Shown: positions 19,897 to 31,859, counted from the stretch's first letter. The stretch: DNA of 64,000 bases from Diabrotica undecimpunctata (GCF_040954645.1 NC_092803.1:13331230-13395229); one strand, 5' to 3'. The notes: generated from the sequence alone by a model not told the origin. Numbers and translations are program-made.

Positions 19897-21248
19897 TTAA
19901 ATTTTATTTTCAATTTCAACTTCCTTCTCTTTCTCACTATGTCCCCTCAAATCCTCTTGAATTTCCTCCAAAGTCTTCCCCTTTGTTTCAGGAACGATCA
20001 AATAGGCGATAAAGCTAGACACGATATTACAAGCGCAGAAGAAATAAAATGGAAAGTAGAAGCCTACACGGCTATTAAGGTAGTAGAAGAGTTGATTACT
20101 TATAAAAGCAGCACTACCAAACACGAATAGCAAAATGGTTAGAGCATTAGCTTTTTGTCTCGCCGAAAAGACCTCTCCTAACATTAAAGTCGGAATAACT
20201 GCCATTCCAAAAGAAGAAAATATTAAATATAAAACCATACCGGCCAGCGGTATAAAATTAAAGGAACTGACGTCTATGTCTACATTTTCATCTAAATAAA
20301 AGTATGTGGCCATGGTAAATAATACAACAGCAGTTGCCAGTAGGGATGTTATGTATCCCTTTCGTCTACCAAGCCTATCAACGACAAACATAGACACTAT
20401 GATATTAAATCCAAAGTTTAGAGCTGTGTAAATTTGTGCGCCTTTAGTGTCACTCAAGAAACTACCAGATTTATGAAAAATAAACTGAGTGTAAGCCATG
20501 AATACATTAAGACCACCTAACTGCTGAGAAAATCTGAGGAATATACATGCCAGTAAACCTCTTCTGCTACTTCTGGTTTTAAATAAGCTTTTTAAACCCT
20601 TTTGGTCTGACATCTGCCTCTCTACGTCTTTTTTAAGTTGGATGTAGTCTTCATCTATGTGTTCTTTCCTTTTTAAAAATTTCAAAGATTTTTTGGCTTC
20701 TTCTTCTCTACCTTTCATGACAAGCCAATAAGGCGATTCTGGCATAAAGCTAAACAGTATCAAAAACAAAACTGGTAAAGTCACACAAACGCAAGAAGTC
20801 AGCTGTACAGACCAATAACTACCAATAACGGCAATTAAGAAGTCACCAAGATAAAAAGTAAAAGCTATGGAGTTGCCAAAGGTTCCTCGAACAGTAGGAT
20901 TGGCCACTTCACCTATGTATATCGCAAACGCTGAGTAAAAGCATGCATTACCCATACCAGCTAAGGCTCGGGCAGCATAAAATACGTACACATTCTTTGC
21001 AACTCCAGCTAATACCCAACTTAGTACTTGAGGAATACTGATTAACATTAGGGTTTTCTTTCTTCCTATCACATCGCACAAGTGAGAGAAGATGGGAGAG
21101 CTGGCCATCATGGCTAGCGGTTGGATTGTGACGAAGTATGAAGCTTGTTCTTCTGAGATGTCATAGTTAACTTTATCGTGGGTAATTTTGATGAGGAACG
21201 GTGAACTCCAGGCGAACAATAAGCCTTCGGTGAGTCCGGATAGTGAAC
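19897..21248 (-). CDS. Sugar (trehalose-type) transporter, main coding exon
   Basis: This exon encodes residues 27-476 of a major facilitator superfamily sugar transporter, probably a 12-helix plasma-membrane protein. Family marks: GRKKTL after helix 2 (about residue 88), PESPYWLV (196-203) before the large cytoplasmic loop, QQLGG (268-272) in helix 7, DRLGRRKG (317-324) and PETKGKTLEEI (446-456). The C-terminus is charged. The closest family I recognise is the insect Tret1-like group, which moves trehalose or glucose down its gradient between haemolymph and tissues. The substrate is inferred. The acceptor TTTTTCAG|G at 21249 continues the frame of exon 1 exactly (split Gly27). No stops, and codon use looks intact. 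Confidence 0.9.
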
Positions 21249-21739
21249 CTGAAAAACACAGTTTATATTTATATATGTAGTAAAGTAGAGATGTTTATCA
21301 AATTTAAGCAAAAAGAGAATATAATTTAAAAATTATGTTTGGAATAAAAGAGCAAAAAGCTAGAAGTATTCCCGTAATAATTATCTGTTACAAAAACCAC
21401 GTTAATATAAAAAATATAGTAAGACTATGCAACAATTAACTTTAAATATAAAGAGGGTTGATAGAAGTAAGTACCTTGGTAACCACACCCTGGTTTCTTC
21501 CTACAGAAGTAGACAACTACGGTCTAGAATTAGTAAAATACCTTTACTATAGTTAAGAATTAAATTTGTCTTCAGTCGATTCTCAGAAATGTTAATGCAA
21601 TAAAGCGACGACATCTTTACCAGTTTGTGATGATAGATATTCTAGCATTTTATATTTTAATCGTCGATTTTTAGTCGACAGAATATTTCTTGAATTAGGG
21701 TATATGTATCCTCGCGAGATTTAATAAATGTACTTTCAA
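21249..21739. other. Transporter intron, 3' (acceptor-proximal) end
   Basis: Intronic sequence next to the acceptor of the main exon. No repeat is recognised before the LINE that begins near 21740. Confidence 0.45.
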
Positions 21740-23657
21740 CATGTTGTCATTGAATGGTATATTTTTTGAGAGAGCAAGTTGATGATGTCACCTTTTCGCT
21801 AGGCAGTTGTTGGTGTTGGCTCCAAACATCGACTGTGGTATGACGCATTGTAAAAACTTCTACAGGCTATGGTGGAATTTCAAATGCCGTTTCCTCTTGT
21901 TCAACTAACGGAACTTACACTCACAGGCGTAGATAGTGTAGTCAGAATGCAAAACGACTTTTCAAGACACTTCCATTGTAAAAATGGACTGAGACAGAGA
22001 GATATACTGCCGTGTATCTTATTTAACCTTGCACTAGAAAAAGTAATTCGAGAGTGCCATATTAATACGAATGGCACCATCTTTAATAATTCTGTACAAG
22101 TGGTCGGATATACAGATGACATAGACATTATTGCTAGGTCCACAGAATCTCTGATCAAAGCATTTCGATCACTAAGGGCGTCTGCACTGAGAATGGGATT
22201 AAAATAAACGCACAGAAAACCAAGTATATGTATTGTACCAGATCAGGCAACCAGATACCTAGACTATTAATTGATGATCTGGAACTGGAAGGTGTGGACA
22301 CCTTCGTCTACTTGGGCTCGCTGGTAACCAAAGACAATAATGTCAGCGAAGAAATTAAAAGAAGAATAGTGCTTGCCAATAAGTGCTATTATGGCTTGAG
22401 GAAACAGATGGCCCCAAAACTATCCAGAAAAATTAAAGTTACCATATATAAAACACTAATAAGGCCAGTGTTAACATACGAGTCAGAAACATGGTCACTT
22501 ACACAGAACGACCAAGAATTGCTTAAACGTTTCTTCTTCATCTTCTTCGTTCGACTAGGATTACTCCTGTTTGTCTGCCTCTTATTCTGTGTCAGTCATT
22601 GTTAACTGTACAATATCTTTCCACCTTTTTGGCGGTCTTCCAACGGGTCTTCTGCTATACAGCTTGTTGTTTTTACAGATGTTCTCTAATCTATCTGGTC
22701 CCATTCAGGTTTACATGTTCGTTCCAGTTTTTTTTCTTGTTTTTATCCACCTGTTAATATTTTGAATTTTGTATTGTTCGCGTATACTTCTATTGGTTTG
22801 TGTCTCTTAATGATATACCCGCTATTGATCTTAATACTTTCATTTCGATATTGTTGATTTGTTGTTTCGTCTTTCTTGTATCGGTCCTTGTCTCCGCTGC
22901 ATATGTTAGGATTGGTCTTACTGTTTTCTTGTATACTTATTTTGCTTTCCATGATCAGATATTTGTTTCTCCATATTGCTTCTCGGAGGCAACCACTTAC
23001 TCCTGCCGCTTTTGATGCTTGCCTTGTGGTCTTTGTTCTTATATCCCTGTCACTAGTGATCTCTACTCCTAGGTAATTGAATTTCATTACTTGTTCTACA
23101 ATTTTTCCGTCTGTTTCTAGTTTGCATCTACGCGGCTCTTTACTGATCACTATACATTTAGTTTTTTCTACTGATATTCTCATATTAAGTTTGTTTGCTG
23201 TGATGTTGAAGATGTGGAGCTGCCTTTGTAGGTCATCTTCGTTATCAGCAATTAGTACTGCATCATCGGCATAGCATAGTATCGTGGTGCATAGATGTTT
23301 CGAGAGAAAAATTCTGAGGAAAATATATGGAGGAGTCCAAGAACAGGGTTTGTGGCGTAGGCGCTACAACTTTGAGTTATACAGAAGTTTTGAGGAACCT
23401 GACGTTGTAAAATGTATTAAATTAGCACGCCTTTGATAAAAAGGACATGTAATTAGGCGAGATGAAGATGCAACGATCAGAAAAATTTTCCAATGACCAA
23501 TGGGAAGAAGAGCCAGAGGAAGACCAAAACTTAGGTAACAAGATAACATAAAGGATGATCTAAAATCCATCGGAGTTAAAGCATGGAGAACATTTGTCAG
23601 AGACAGGGGCGAATGGAAGATTGTTCTGAAGAAGGCTTTGGCTTATAACGAGCTGTA
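21740..23657 (+). pseudogene. RTE-like LINE in the transporter intron, split by another LINE
   Basis: Plus-strand RT remnants: GLRQRDILPCILFNLALEKV near 21990, a decayed catalytic box YTDDIDII (22110), FVYLGSLVTKDNNVSEEIKRRI (22300) and IKVTIYKTLIRPVLTYESETW (22430). A 761-bp antisense LINE interrupts it at 22534. The C-terminal block resumes at 23302 (ERKILRKIYGG.. to RARGRPKLR and DDLKSIGVKAWRTFVRDRG, ending 23657). The A-to-T change in the YADD box and the stops show that it is dead. Confidence 0.8.
22534..23294 (-). mobile_element. 5'-truncated RTE-like LINE nested in another LINE
   Basis: ACGTTTC (22527-22533) and ATGTTTC (23295-23301) look like a 7-bp target duplication with one mismatch. 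The insert reads on the minus strand as a LINE C-terminus: a YADDAVLIADNEDDLQRQ-like start (23280-23220), MRISVEKTKCIVISKEPRRC, KFNYLGVEITSDRDIRT, then a GAA-rich 3' tail at 22534-22545. It is clearly the same family as 57676-58389. Confidence 0.8.
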
Positions 23658-24864
23658 ATGCCACTGATGATAGTGATGATGACGCATTGTCCATAACAAC
23701 AAGAGAACCTTGCAGAAGGTTTGGTAGAATCTTTGAAAACCAACCTTCGAATTTTTGAGCGTCCATTTCCTAATCGTTGGTAATCGTTGGTTTTCTTGAA
23801 TTCGAATAGTAACAAGCCGTTTATCAAAAAACCCGAATCGCTGCCTATATGTGTTATTGTGAGCCTCCGTCCTTTACCCACTGGCGTTTTTAAACCTGTT
23901 GAAAATCCTTCAATGATGGCTTGTCAACGACTTTTAATTTCAAAATCTTGCCACACATTTGAGCCAGTATAACCTTGACTCGGCCAAGTTTAATCTTAAT
24001 AGTACACTTTTCTTTCTTTACGACTTTACTGTCAGATTTTCTGTAAGTAATGTCTTCTTCTTCTTCTTCTTTGGGTGCCGTGTCCGTATTCAGACGTTGG
24101 CCGTCATCATGTTTACAATTTCCTGAAACCTTTCTCTGTCGGTTGCTGCGCGAAATAATTCTTCTACTGTGGAATCACACCATTGTCTAATATTACGCAG
24201 CCATAAAAGTTTCTTTCGACCAATCCATCTCTTTCCTTTCACTTTTCCTTATATTATAAGGCGAAGTAGATGGTATTTAGGTCCTCTAATTATATGGCCG
24301 TAGTATTCTGTTTTTCTCCTCTGTATGGTGTTTATGATTATTTAGTAATGTCTCTGCCACAAGGTAATTTTATCTTCTTATATAAAAACACTGTTCCTGC
24401 TTCTTTTCATATATATTTGATATTCATTTGCCCTAATTTTCGCAATAAAACACGTCGTGATATTTTGGGTATAGAATCATCGCAATTTAGTTGGACTTCA
24501 ACTTTCTTTAAGGTTGGGATTTCGTTCCGAAAAAAAAGTGTGGAATTTCCTTCCGAATAGTACATTTGGTGTCATCTTCAAGCTGGATGTGTTTTCCATC
24601 TTTGGTTTAAATTTTTTCTAGAAATACAAAATCCGATTTGCCTTCACTTTGTTTAAAATTTTTTAGAATTCTGTATACAGTTCTCGACGACACTTTAGTT
24701 AAATTATTGCACAGATCGTTGATCAACATACTTTTATTCCTTTCACGTAATTCACAATTCACGTTGTATATAACAGTTTTTTCTTTCATCAAAAAATTTG
24801 AACATCTTTTACTTTGACTGCTCTCGCCTTCCATGTTGCTCACAATACTAAAATACGTGTTCAC
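23560..24864 (-). pseudogene. IS630/Tc1-mariner-like transposase, split by a LINE tail
   Basis: On the minus strand an N-terminal helix-turn-helix segment (SSRTVYRILKNF, about 24690) is followed by FFFRNEIPTLKKVEVQLN-like sequence near 24500. After a 288-bp insert come SGKGRRLTITHIGSDSGF-like sequence, LLLFEFKKTNDYQ and MDAQKFEGWFSKILPNLLQGS with VVMDNA (about 23700), the second catalytic Asp block of this family. The DE(T)W block and the final YH..NPIE block are not clear, and stops are frequent. A cut-and-paste enzyme when intact. Inactive here. Confidence 0.7.
24056..24343 (-). mobile_element. 288-bp LINE 3' tail inserted in the transposase pseudogene
   Basis: Perfect 10-bp duplications AGTAATGTCT flank it (24046-24055 and 24344-24353). 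On the minus strand it reads ..KTEYYGHIIRGPKYHLLRLI..GKVKGKRWIGRKK..WLRNIRQW..VEELFRAATDRERF, the C-terminus of an RTE-like LINE, and ends in a GAAGAAGAAG tail. Its removal lets the transposase read on in frame (..GRDIT/YRKSDSK..). Confidence 0.85.
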
Positions 24865-26829
24865 TGCTTCAATAATCTAATGAAATAATTAGACCGATTT
24901 CAGAATTTTATCTCACACCAAAAGATGTAATTAAATTTTACGACTTCTCGTCGTTGCTGTCGAAAACTATTAAATTATGATACATACTACATATTTGAGT
25001 TCTTTTTGAATGCATTATGGCGGATATTTAAAACACTACCCTAAACTAAATCTTCCAATTTTCGGTCAATTCTCACTTAGTATTGCTGTATGGTGTTATC
25101 CGTAACTGGTGCATATATACATACACTTTCACTTGCATAGGATATTACAGGTCTTATGAATGGTAAATTCGGTTATTCAATTAATCTATTGTGTCATGTA
25201 GTTGCCAAATATTTAAACCAATGGACTGTTTAGAGCCCATTGTCACATACAGCCTATTCTGTCCCAACAAAACTCTGTTAGGTATATACAAAAAAAAATT
25301 CGATAAAACTAAAAGATACATTTTATGAGAACTTCGTCATATCAGTAATGATATATCGCAATGAATCATAGACAATAAAAAATATAACAATGAACGTATG
25401 TTATGAAAATGCGAATTCTTAGATGGTAGCAAAAATTTTAGTGACTAAACGCAATATGAATTGAATTGTTTAGTATACATAGGACGTATTTAATGTATTT
25501 AACACGGCGAGAATCACAAAATACGAGGAAAATTGTGTGTCGAATTTCTGGGAGGTATAGAAGAGGCCGGCACCCAGAGAGAAATGTGTAAAGAAATTTG
25601 ACGAGCTGACTCAGCTTTACGATAAATATAAAGAAAAAAATACGCCAGAGTGGCAACGGAGCGGCGATATGGACACTGAAGCGGCCTATACTGAAAACGA
25701 AGAAATAAATAAAAAAGTGAAGAAAGACACCAATTTAAAAAAAAAATCAGTAATCACAAAAATTTTGTTGTCATCGGACTTCGATATTACTGATCAATAT
25801 TTTTTTCAGTAATTTCAATTTGTTTTTATCCTTTTATATCATTTGTGAAGAATGATGGATCGGTACATATAAACAACTTATTATTTTTCTGTATTTTCTT
25901 ATTTTCTAAACGAATTTGCATGTATTTATCACTAATTTAATAAGCACAACTGCTAAGTAACGAAAATGTGATGATATTTGCAGTTATAAGGAAAATAAAT
26001 ATTACTAATAAAATTTAAAGTAATTCTAAATGTAGAAACAATTAAAAGATAAAAGCTTTTATGGTAAACTACATAAATTGCGGAAAATTTGACATACACT
26101 GTTAATATTTTTCACATAGCTGTGGAACTCTGTCTTTCAAACAATATCACTCAAATCTCTTAAAAATAATATTAATATACCCTTTATCTAGCCTGTCACC
26201 GCTTAATAGCTTGCCTGCAAACATATTAATTTGATACGAACATGATAATAATTAAAAAAACAGTTTTGGAAAATGCAAAAAATTTTTTGAAACATCGATA
26301 ATTTTTTTAGTTCTTTAGTAGAAAACGGTTTTAATATCCTTTTCACTGTTTAATTTTGAATTCTGAGGTGACTAAATTCTTATAAGTTCGAATTTATGCT
26401 CAGCTCTAAATGTATCTAGATGCATATACTTGAACAAAAATCATTCAGATAAAAAAAGTAAAAAAGCAGTCTAATTCTAATTAAAAAAATGGTAATATTA
26501 TTCCAAGATAATGAAAAACGTGACAAAAAAAGTTAAAAATAGTTACCAAGTTCGCGATAAAATAGAAATATTGAACATTCAGAAATAGATCTGTATCCTT
26601 CACAAGGTTAGTAAATAAAATGCAATATTATTTAACCTGAAGTAGCAGAAGAGCAAAGAATGTAAAAGAGTTAATGCGATAATAGCTTCATCTCAAAATT
26701 GTTTTTATTAAATATAAATAAAAATTTTTTATAATAAATATAACAAATAGGAACTATAAAACTTAACTTATAACCTAAACTTTTTGGGGTATCAGTAAGA
26801 GTCCTACTGCTTAACACTTATCCATGCAA
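24865..26829. other. AT-rich intronic sequence with one weak coding patch
   Basis: Part of the transporter intron. Around 25500-25760 the plus strand contains a stop-poor, charged stretch (..DELTQLYDKYKEKNTPEWQRSGDMDTEAAYT..) reminiscent of a Myb/MADF-like transposon protein, but I cannot name it. The rest is featureless. Confidence 0.35.
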
Positions 26830-26830
26830 G

Positions 26831-28412
26831 GTGGGTCCAATAGGCCCGAGACGCCAATTCGTTTATTATAAACTGATAGCTACAAGTTTCCAGATTTCAG
26901 AGTGTGTAATTTTTGAAACTAAGGATGGAATTAGCTGGAAGAGTCAACCACAACCGACAGGACGTATGCGGTCCTGCGACATAACAAAAAGCAAAGTACA
27001 CAAAGTACTGGCCAAAGTGTAGATGATCCTGTTGATTTCTTTTGTTTGATTGTGGACGAAAAAATTGTGAACGAAATAGTGAAGTGTACAAATAAAGAAG
27101 CCGAAAAAGTCCTGGGGATAGAGAACTGGAAATATTGCGACTCTACAAAGCTATATGCCTTTATTGGACTACTACTAACTGCAGGGCAGCTGAGTGCCAA
27201 TATCCATAATGTAGATATACTTTGGAGTAAGTTTTATGGACCTACTATATTTAAAGCTACCATGGGGTTAAGACGATTCAAAAATTTGCTAAGATTTGTT
27301 GAATTTGACGATAAGGACAAAGAGCAGCAATACGCGATGTGTGGAATCAAGTTAACCAAAACTTTCAAAAATACTATTTACCAGGAAAAAACATAACGAC
27401 AACAATATACATAACAACATAAGCAACTTATTCCGTATCGAGGTAGGTGTCCTTTCAAGCAGTATATGCCTTCAACGCAAGATAAGTATGGCATGAAAAT
27501 ATGGTGGGCCTGTGACTCAGAAACATATTGCATTTTAGGTGAAATACCATATACAGGAAACAACGGAAATACAGTAGCCAAAGGTCTTGCATCTCAAGTT
27601 GTAAAGCAACTTGTTGAGCCTTATTATAATTCCAAGGAAAATTTGACTTGCGATAACTAATTCACTGATATTGGTCTTGCACATGAATTACTGGCAAATT
27701 CACTAACTTTTGTGGGCACAGTGAAAAAAAAATAGGAGATTTTGTTTCTCGGGAATTTCTACCAAACAAGAACCGTTTAGAGAAATCTTCAATTTTCGGA
27801 TTGACTCCAAAAGCATCTCTTGTTTTTTACGTTCCAAAAATACAAAGAAATGTCCTAGTCCTGTCTACTATGCATCACAATGCTTACTGTGCAGATGATG
27901 TTGACAAAAAACCAGATATGATACTCTATTATAATAGTATGTGGTGTCGATACGCTAGACCAAATGGTTCATAAATATAATGTGCAAAAGAAGAACTAAC
28001 CGTTGGCCTTTTGCATTTTTTATGAATATTTTAGACGTGGCTGGGGTAGCCTCACTTATTACTTGGACAAATTTACATTCAAAATGGAACGAAATCGAAA
28101 ATGAAAAGCGAAGTTTGTTTCTTACAACGACAGCGGAAAAACTAGTGTTGCCTCAAATGTTGAGAAGAAAATCAAGGGGACTACAATGGAAAATAAAACA
28201 GTGTATTGAAAAATGCTTACAGTAAGTTGAACCACGCAATAAAAAGCAATAACAAGAAAAACCTCCAGTTTTAACAAGGAAAAGGTGTCACATGTGCCCA
28301 ACAAAAAAGGAAAGGAAACAAAAATAAATTTGTAAAATATGCGGTAGAAATGTGTGTAACGATTACTGTATAATTAAAAAAGTTTGTAAGTATTGTAATA
28401 AAGAAAAATAAA
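26831..28412 (+). pseudogene. PiggyBac-like transposase, full span but decayed
   Basis: The plus strand runs through a whole piggyBac-type protein in shifted frames: GPIGPRR start, VNEIVKCTNKEAEKVLG and LYAFIGLLLTAGQL (27060-27190), FKATMGLRRFKNLLRFVEFDD (27250), YGMKIWWACDSET..IPYTGN (27490-27560) and LTCDN (27645), the catalytic Asp block. GVDTLDQMVHKYN-like (27945), WPFAFFMNILDVAG (28005) and a C-terminal cysteine-rich finger near 28290-28410 follow. At least six stops or frameshifts. Element ends with TTAA could not be fixed. Confidence 0.8.
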
Positions 28413-28460
28413 TCCATGTTTTTCTTATTTTCATTGTTTTTTAACCTAATACTTAATAAT

Positions 28461-28557
28461 TTAATTTGTCATATCAATTTGCTATTGTAGTTGGAAATAA
28501 GCTAATCTTGTGGCTCAGTCTCAACTAAAATAGTAAATTGATATGACAAAGTATTAA
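28461..28557. repeat. 97-bp inverted repeat just downstream of the piggyBac pseudogene
   Basis: TTTGTCATATCAATTT at the left pairs with AAATTGATATGACAAA at the right. The arms are about 33 nt with a 30-nt loop, and both outer ends carry TTAA or ATTAA. It may be a subterminal hairpin of the piggyBac element or a tiny independent element. Confidence 0.5.
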
Positions 28558-29823
28558 TGTAAAGGTAAAATAATAATATTCTTCTGACTTATGCGTTTTA
28601 TTCATTTTGTCAAAGATTTTTCTTGTCCTCACTTTATACATGTACATGAGCTACTAATTACCATAATCTTTTCTCAGAAGGATTTTCACACAATAATGAA
28701 AGGCAACAACACCGTAATCTTTTTCCAGGGTATGCGTAAACATCAAACACTCTTTTTAAATAAAATGGCTTGGTAGATTTACAAAAGGTTTTATTTACTT
28801 ATTGATTAAGTCTTTATTTGGCTCCAAATGTTTATTAGTTGTGAATAAATATTTTTTCTACAAAAGTTTTCTTGCATTTCATTATTTTGTGCAAATCCTT
28901 CAGGTAGATCGCAACCTCGAGGTAGCCCGCATACTATAGTAGTATCTAGTATTTTTAAATCTAGACAATTTAAATTAAACTTTAATAAAAAATTAAAAAA
29001 GAATATTAAAAATATATGGTTAAATATGAATAGTACATTCAAGAAAAGTGGTGGGCCTAACAGATACGAGTTGCCCGGTTACGTAAGTAAAATGTGTTGC
29101 CCAGATAAGGATTAAGTAAAAAGCGAATGACACATTTGACGGAAAGATACCTTAAGAAGGTTCTTACCTTTAGAGAGACACCCAATATAACACAATTACT
29201 TTTTGACTTCAAAAGATATGTTGAAAGACACAATAGTCCATACGTAGTAACTTTTTGCTTGAGTAGCATTACTAAACTTAAATTGAATATGTAGGAACAT
29301 TCAGTACCGACAATCTCTTTAAACAAGTACTCTGTTTGTAGATGACAAGTATGTAAAATAAAAGAAAATGCATCAAAACTGTATTTCGTATTTTAATCTC
29401 AAAACCGTATTTATCAAACATATATTTCGATGGTATCAACAATTTAAACTTGGTTGGGGTAGCATTAGTAATGAGTTTCATGAAGGTGGACCTACAATAT
29501 CAAAAATGGAACCAAACATTGATGTTGTACGACAAATAATAATATATCGACATAACTCAATTATATTTAGAAGTCGGCACAAAACAAAATTTTATACAAT
29601 CATTTTATGTGAATTTTTCTTTTTGCGTTGGATTCTACGCAATTTAACTTAAGCACTTTACTTTAGAATATATACTTTCTTTGCATCCCTGCAAAAATCA
29701 AATAGAATAAGTCACGATAACGATATATTAACAGAAGAAACGTTTTACAAAATGTGTCCGGTTTAACAAAAGCTATATATAAGTTCAACTTTTCCTATAT
29801 ATATAAGTTCAAAAACATTTAGA

Positions 29824-29854
<31 letters not shown>

Positions 29855-29896
29855 TAATCAATTGTTTTTTTAAATGAAAAATAAACTTGTACTTAC
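28558..29896. other. Transporter intron next to exon 1
   Basis: AT-rich intron sequence ending at the exon 1 donor. It includes a short (TA)n run at 29823-29850. No transposon border or coding frame recognised. Confidence 0.45.
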
Positions 29897-29975
29897 CAAT
29901 GAGTACCGCCATAATCTGTGGCCATTGAGTCTCCCCCTTGTACGCACTACCGGGAAAAAACTTCCTTACGACCAT
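29897..29975 (-). CDS. Sugar transporter, first coding exon
   Basis: The exon reads MVVRKFFPGS..GETQWPQIMAVLI and ends ATTG|GTAAGT (donor at 29891-29896). Joined to 21248 it gives SLSGLTEGLLFAWSSP, the normal start of transmembrane helix 1 in this family. Combined length is 79 + 1352 nt = 476 codons plus stop, as expected. The ATG at 29975 has A at -3 and G at +4, a good context. The frame stays open upstream to 30023, where CAG|TTA could be an acceptor in phase 0. If that is used, translation might begin in an earlier exon. Confidence 0.75.
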
Positions 29976-30826
29976 CTTTGCAACAGCACACACTACAGCT
30001 AGTACAACAACTAATATAGCTAACTGTCACCGCTATTGTCCGATGAGCACTGAAAACTGGAGCTTTAAATATTTCTATTGTACAAAAACCATCGATGTCA
30101 TTAGGCGAAATTCGTTATCATAATGCATTTAATTAATTTGGCAGCTAACTAGTTTATCGATGAAATTCTTATTTTTTGTGTAGTGGTGGGAAAAACCGTG
30201 GTTTTAAGGAAAGTGTTAATAAACTTTATTTCCCTGGATGTAAGAGAACGCAAAACTTTTGTTTACGAAAAATCTACAATTAACCACGGGAGTTAAAATT
30301 TTGTTGAAAATTTAATAGTATGTTTATTAAACTTGTTAAGTAGGCTAGTGCTTTTCATAAATTTGGTTAAAACAATATGTAATAAATAAAATATGCAAAT
30401 GATTAAACATCATCCTTTACTTATAAACAAAATATAAACAAAGTAAAATCGATATTTGATTTTAAATATTTTGTCAATAAATGTCAAATATTTTTATCGC
30501 ATATTTTAATAATTATAAACAATTGAAAAAAAATGCTTACTTTCGGGTTGAATTTGCAATAATTTTGTTTATAAACACTTTTTAGTTTAGAAAATCTCAT
30601 TTTAACCAGCAAGTATTTTCAAGAAAGTCGTCCGTTGAACGTTTTCATCTACAATGAGTAGTTTTTTCACAATATTGAAATTAATGGAAAAAGTCCCTTT
30701 TTCGTTTAAATATTAATAAAAGACCATGACGCAGTAAAAGTTTCGATACCCACGAGATGGGTAGTAATTTTTAGATTTTTTTAATGCTTCGTTTCCCGAG
30801 GTCGTTGGCCACTTCACTATAAGATC
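29976..30826. other. Upstream region of the transporter
   Basis: Sequence 5' of the transporter ATG. It should hold the 5' UTR or an upstream intron. No TATA box in a convincing position. The codons upstream of the ATG are open and hydrophobic for 16 residues back to a TGA, probably by chance. Confidence 0.35.
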
Positions 30827-30969
30827 TTTTTCTACCGCTGTAGTTTTCTTCTTCTTAGAGTGCCTTTCCGTTCCGAACGTTGGCGATCATTCTGGCTATG
30901 ATGACTTTGTTGGTTGCTATATGGAATAGCTGTGTTGACGTCTTTCTATATTTTTCTACCGCTGTTGTT
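30827..30969 (-). mobile_element. 105-bp LINE 3' tail with a 19-bp target duplication
   Basis: TTTTTCTACCGCTGTAGTT (30827-30845) and TTTTTCTACCGCTGTTGTT (30951-30969) differ at one base and flank a short antisense LINE end: a CTTCTTCTT tail, then GTGCCTTTCCGTTCC..GTTGGCGATCAT. The same tail family occurs at 24056, 45068 and 56228. An extreme 5' truncation. Confidence 0.85.
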
Positions 30970-31333
30970 CCTCATTATTAAAACAATAATTCGCTCTCTG
31001 TCATTAAAAACCATCTTTATTGCAGAGTTTTTAAAAGCACATAAAATAACTGTCAGATTTAGTTATTTATGTAATTTATTTTGCAAAACTTTTCAATTTC
31101 AAGCTATTGTCAGTTTTATAAATTAATGAATACTGAATTACGTCAAAACTGTTTGGCACTGAGAAGTTTTATTTATTTAAGACCGTGACTAGATAAAATA
31201 CTAAGGAACACGTATTAAAGTGAAGATTTTAATAATAATACAATATACAAAGTGTTGTACATAAAAAACCAAAGTGACTAATGATATCGGAAAAATGGTA
31301 AATCTGGCTTAAGAATTTCCTCACTTTTGGTCC

Positions 31334-31337
<4 letters not shown>
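30970..31337. other. Unassigned sequence
   Basis: AT-rich. Its last part (CACTTTTGGTCCACCCTATA) resembles the outer end of some mariner-like elements and could be the left end of the relic at 31860. Confidence 0.35.

Positions 31338-31400
<63 letters not shown>
31338..31400. repeat. (TA)n microsatellite
   Basis: Thirty-one consecutive TA dinucleotides, visible directly. Confidence 0.95.
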
Positions 31401-31403
<3 letters not shown>

Positions 31404-31507
31404 AAAAACTGGATATTATTGACAGTCGATATAAACAAACAACAAAGCTTATTGGGGCTGAAGTCAGTAGGTTTGGGGATGTTATAGAAATACTCTTTTG
31501 ACTTTTG

Positions 31508-31545
31508 GTCGAGCTTTCGGAATTCTTTTATTCCTTCTTCAAGAC
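31508..31545 (-). ncRNA. Hammerhead-like folded motif, copy D
   Basis: On the minus strand: GUC, UUGAAGA, one extra base, a GGAAUU/AAUUCC hairpin, GAA, AGCU, C, GAC. GUC pairs with GAC (stem I), the hairpin is stem II and AGCU is a self-complementary minimal stem III. The order matches a hammerhead ribozyme. Departures are U for C at core position 3 and one extra base before stem II. Activity is not shown. Confidence 0.3.
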
Positions 31546-31859
31546 ACTGTAATTAGAAGAAAGTGTAAATATTTACAACATATCTCAAATTGTCATTACA
31601 ACTTACTAGTCGTTGAGATTATTTTTCTAAAGCTACGACACTCAACATTAAAAACACACATATAAAATATAACAATTAAAATAAAGGACAATATACATTT
31701 TAAAATTTAGTTGGAAAGATAAAACTTTAAAATTTTGTTAGTGACATCTTTGCATGGTGTGTTTTGACTGATCCATAGAGAACAGAAAAAAAACAAAAAT
31801 AGTGTGATTAAAAAGTAATTAGGAGTTCTTGCTATTATATTAATGGAATTAATATGGAT

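Noticed and set aside
25480..25760. Charged stretch resembling a Myb/MADF-like domain
   Set aside because: Too many stops and no clear motif order. Described only as a weak coding patch.
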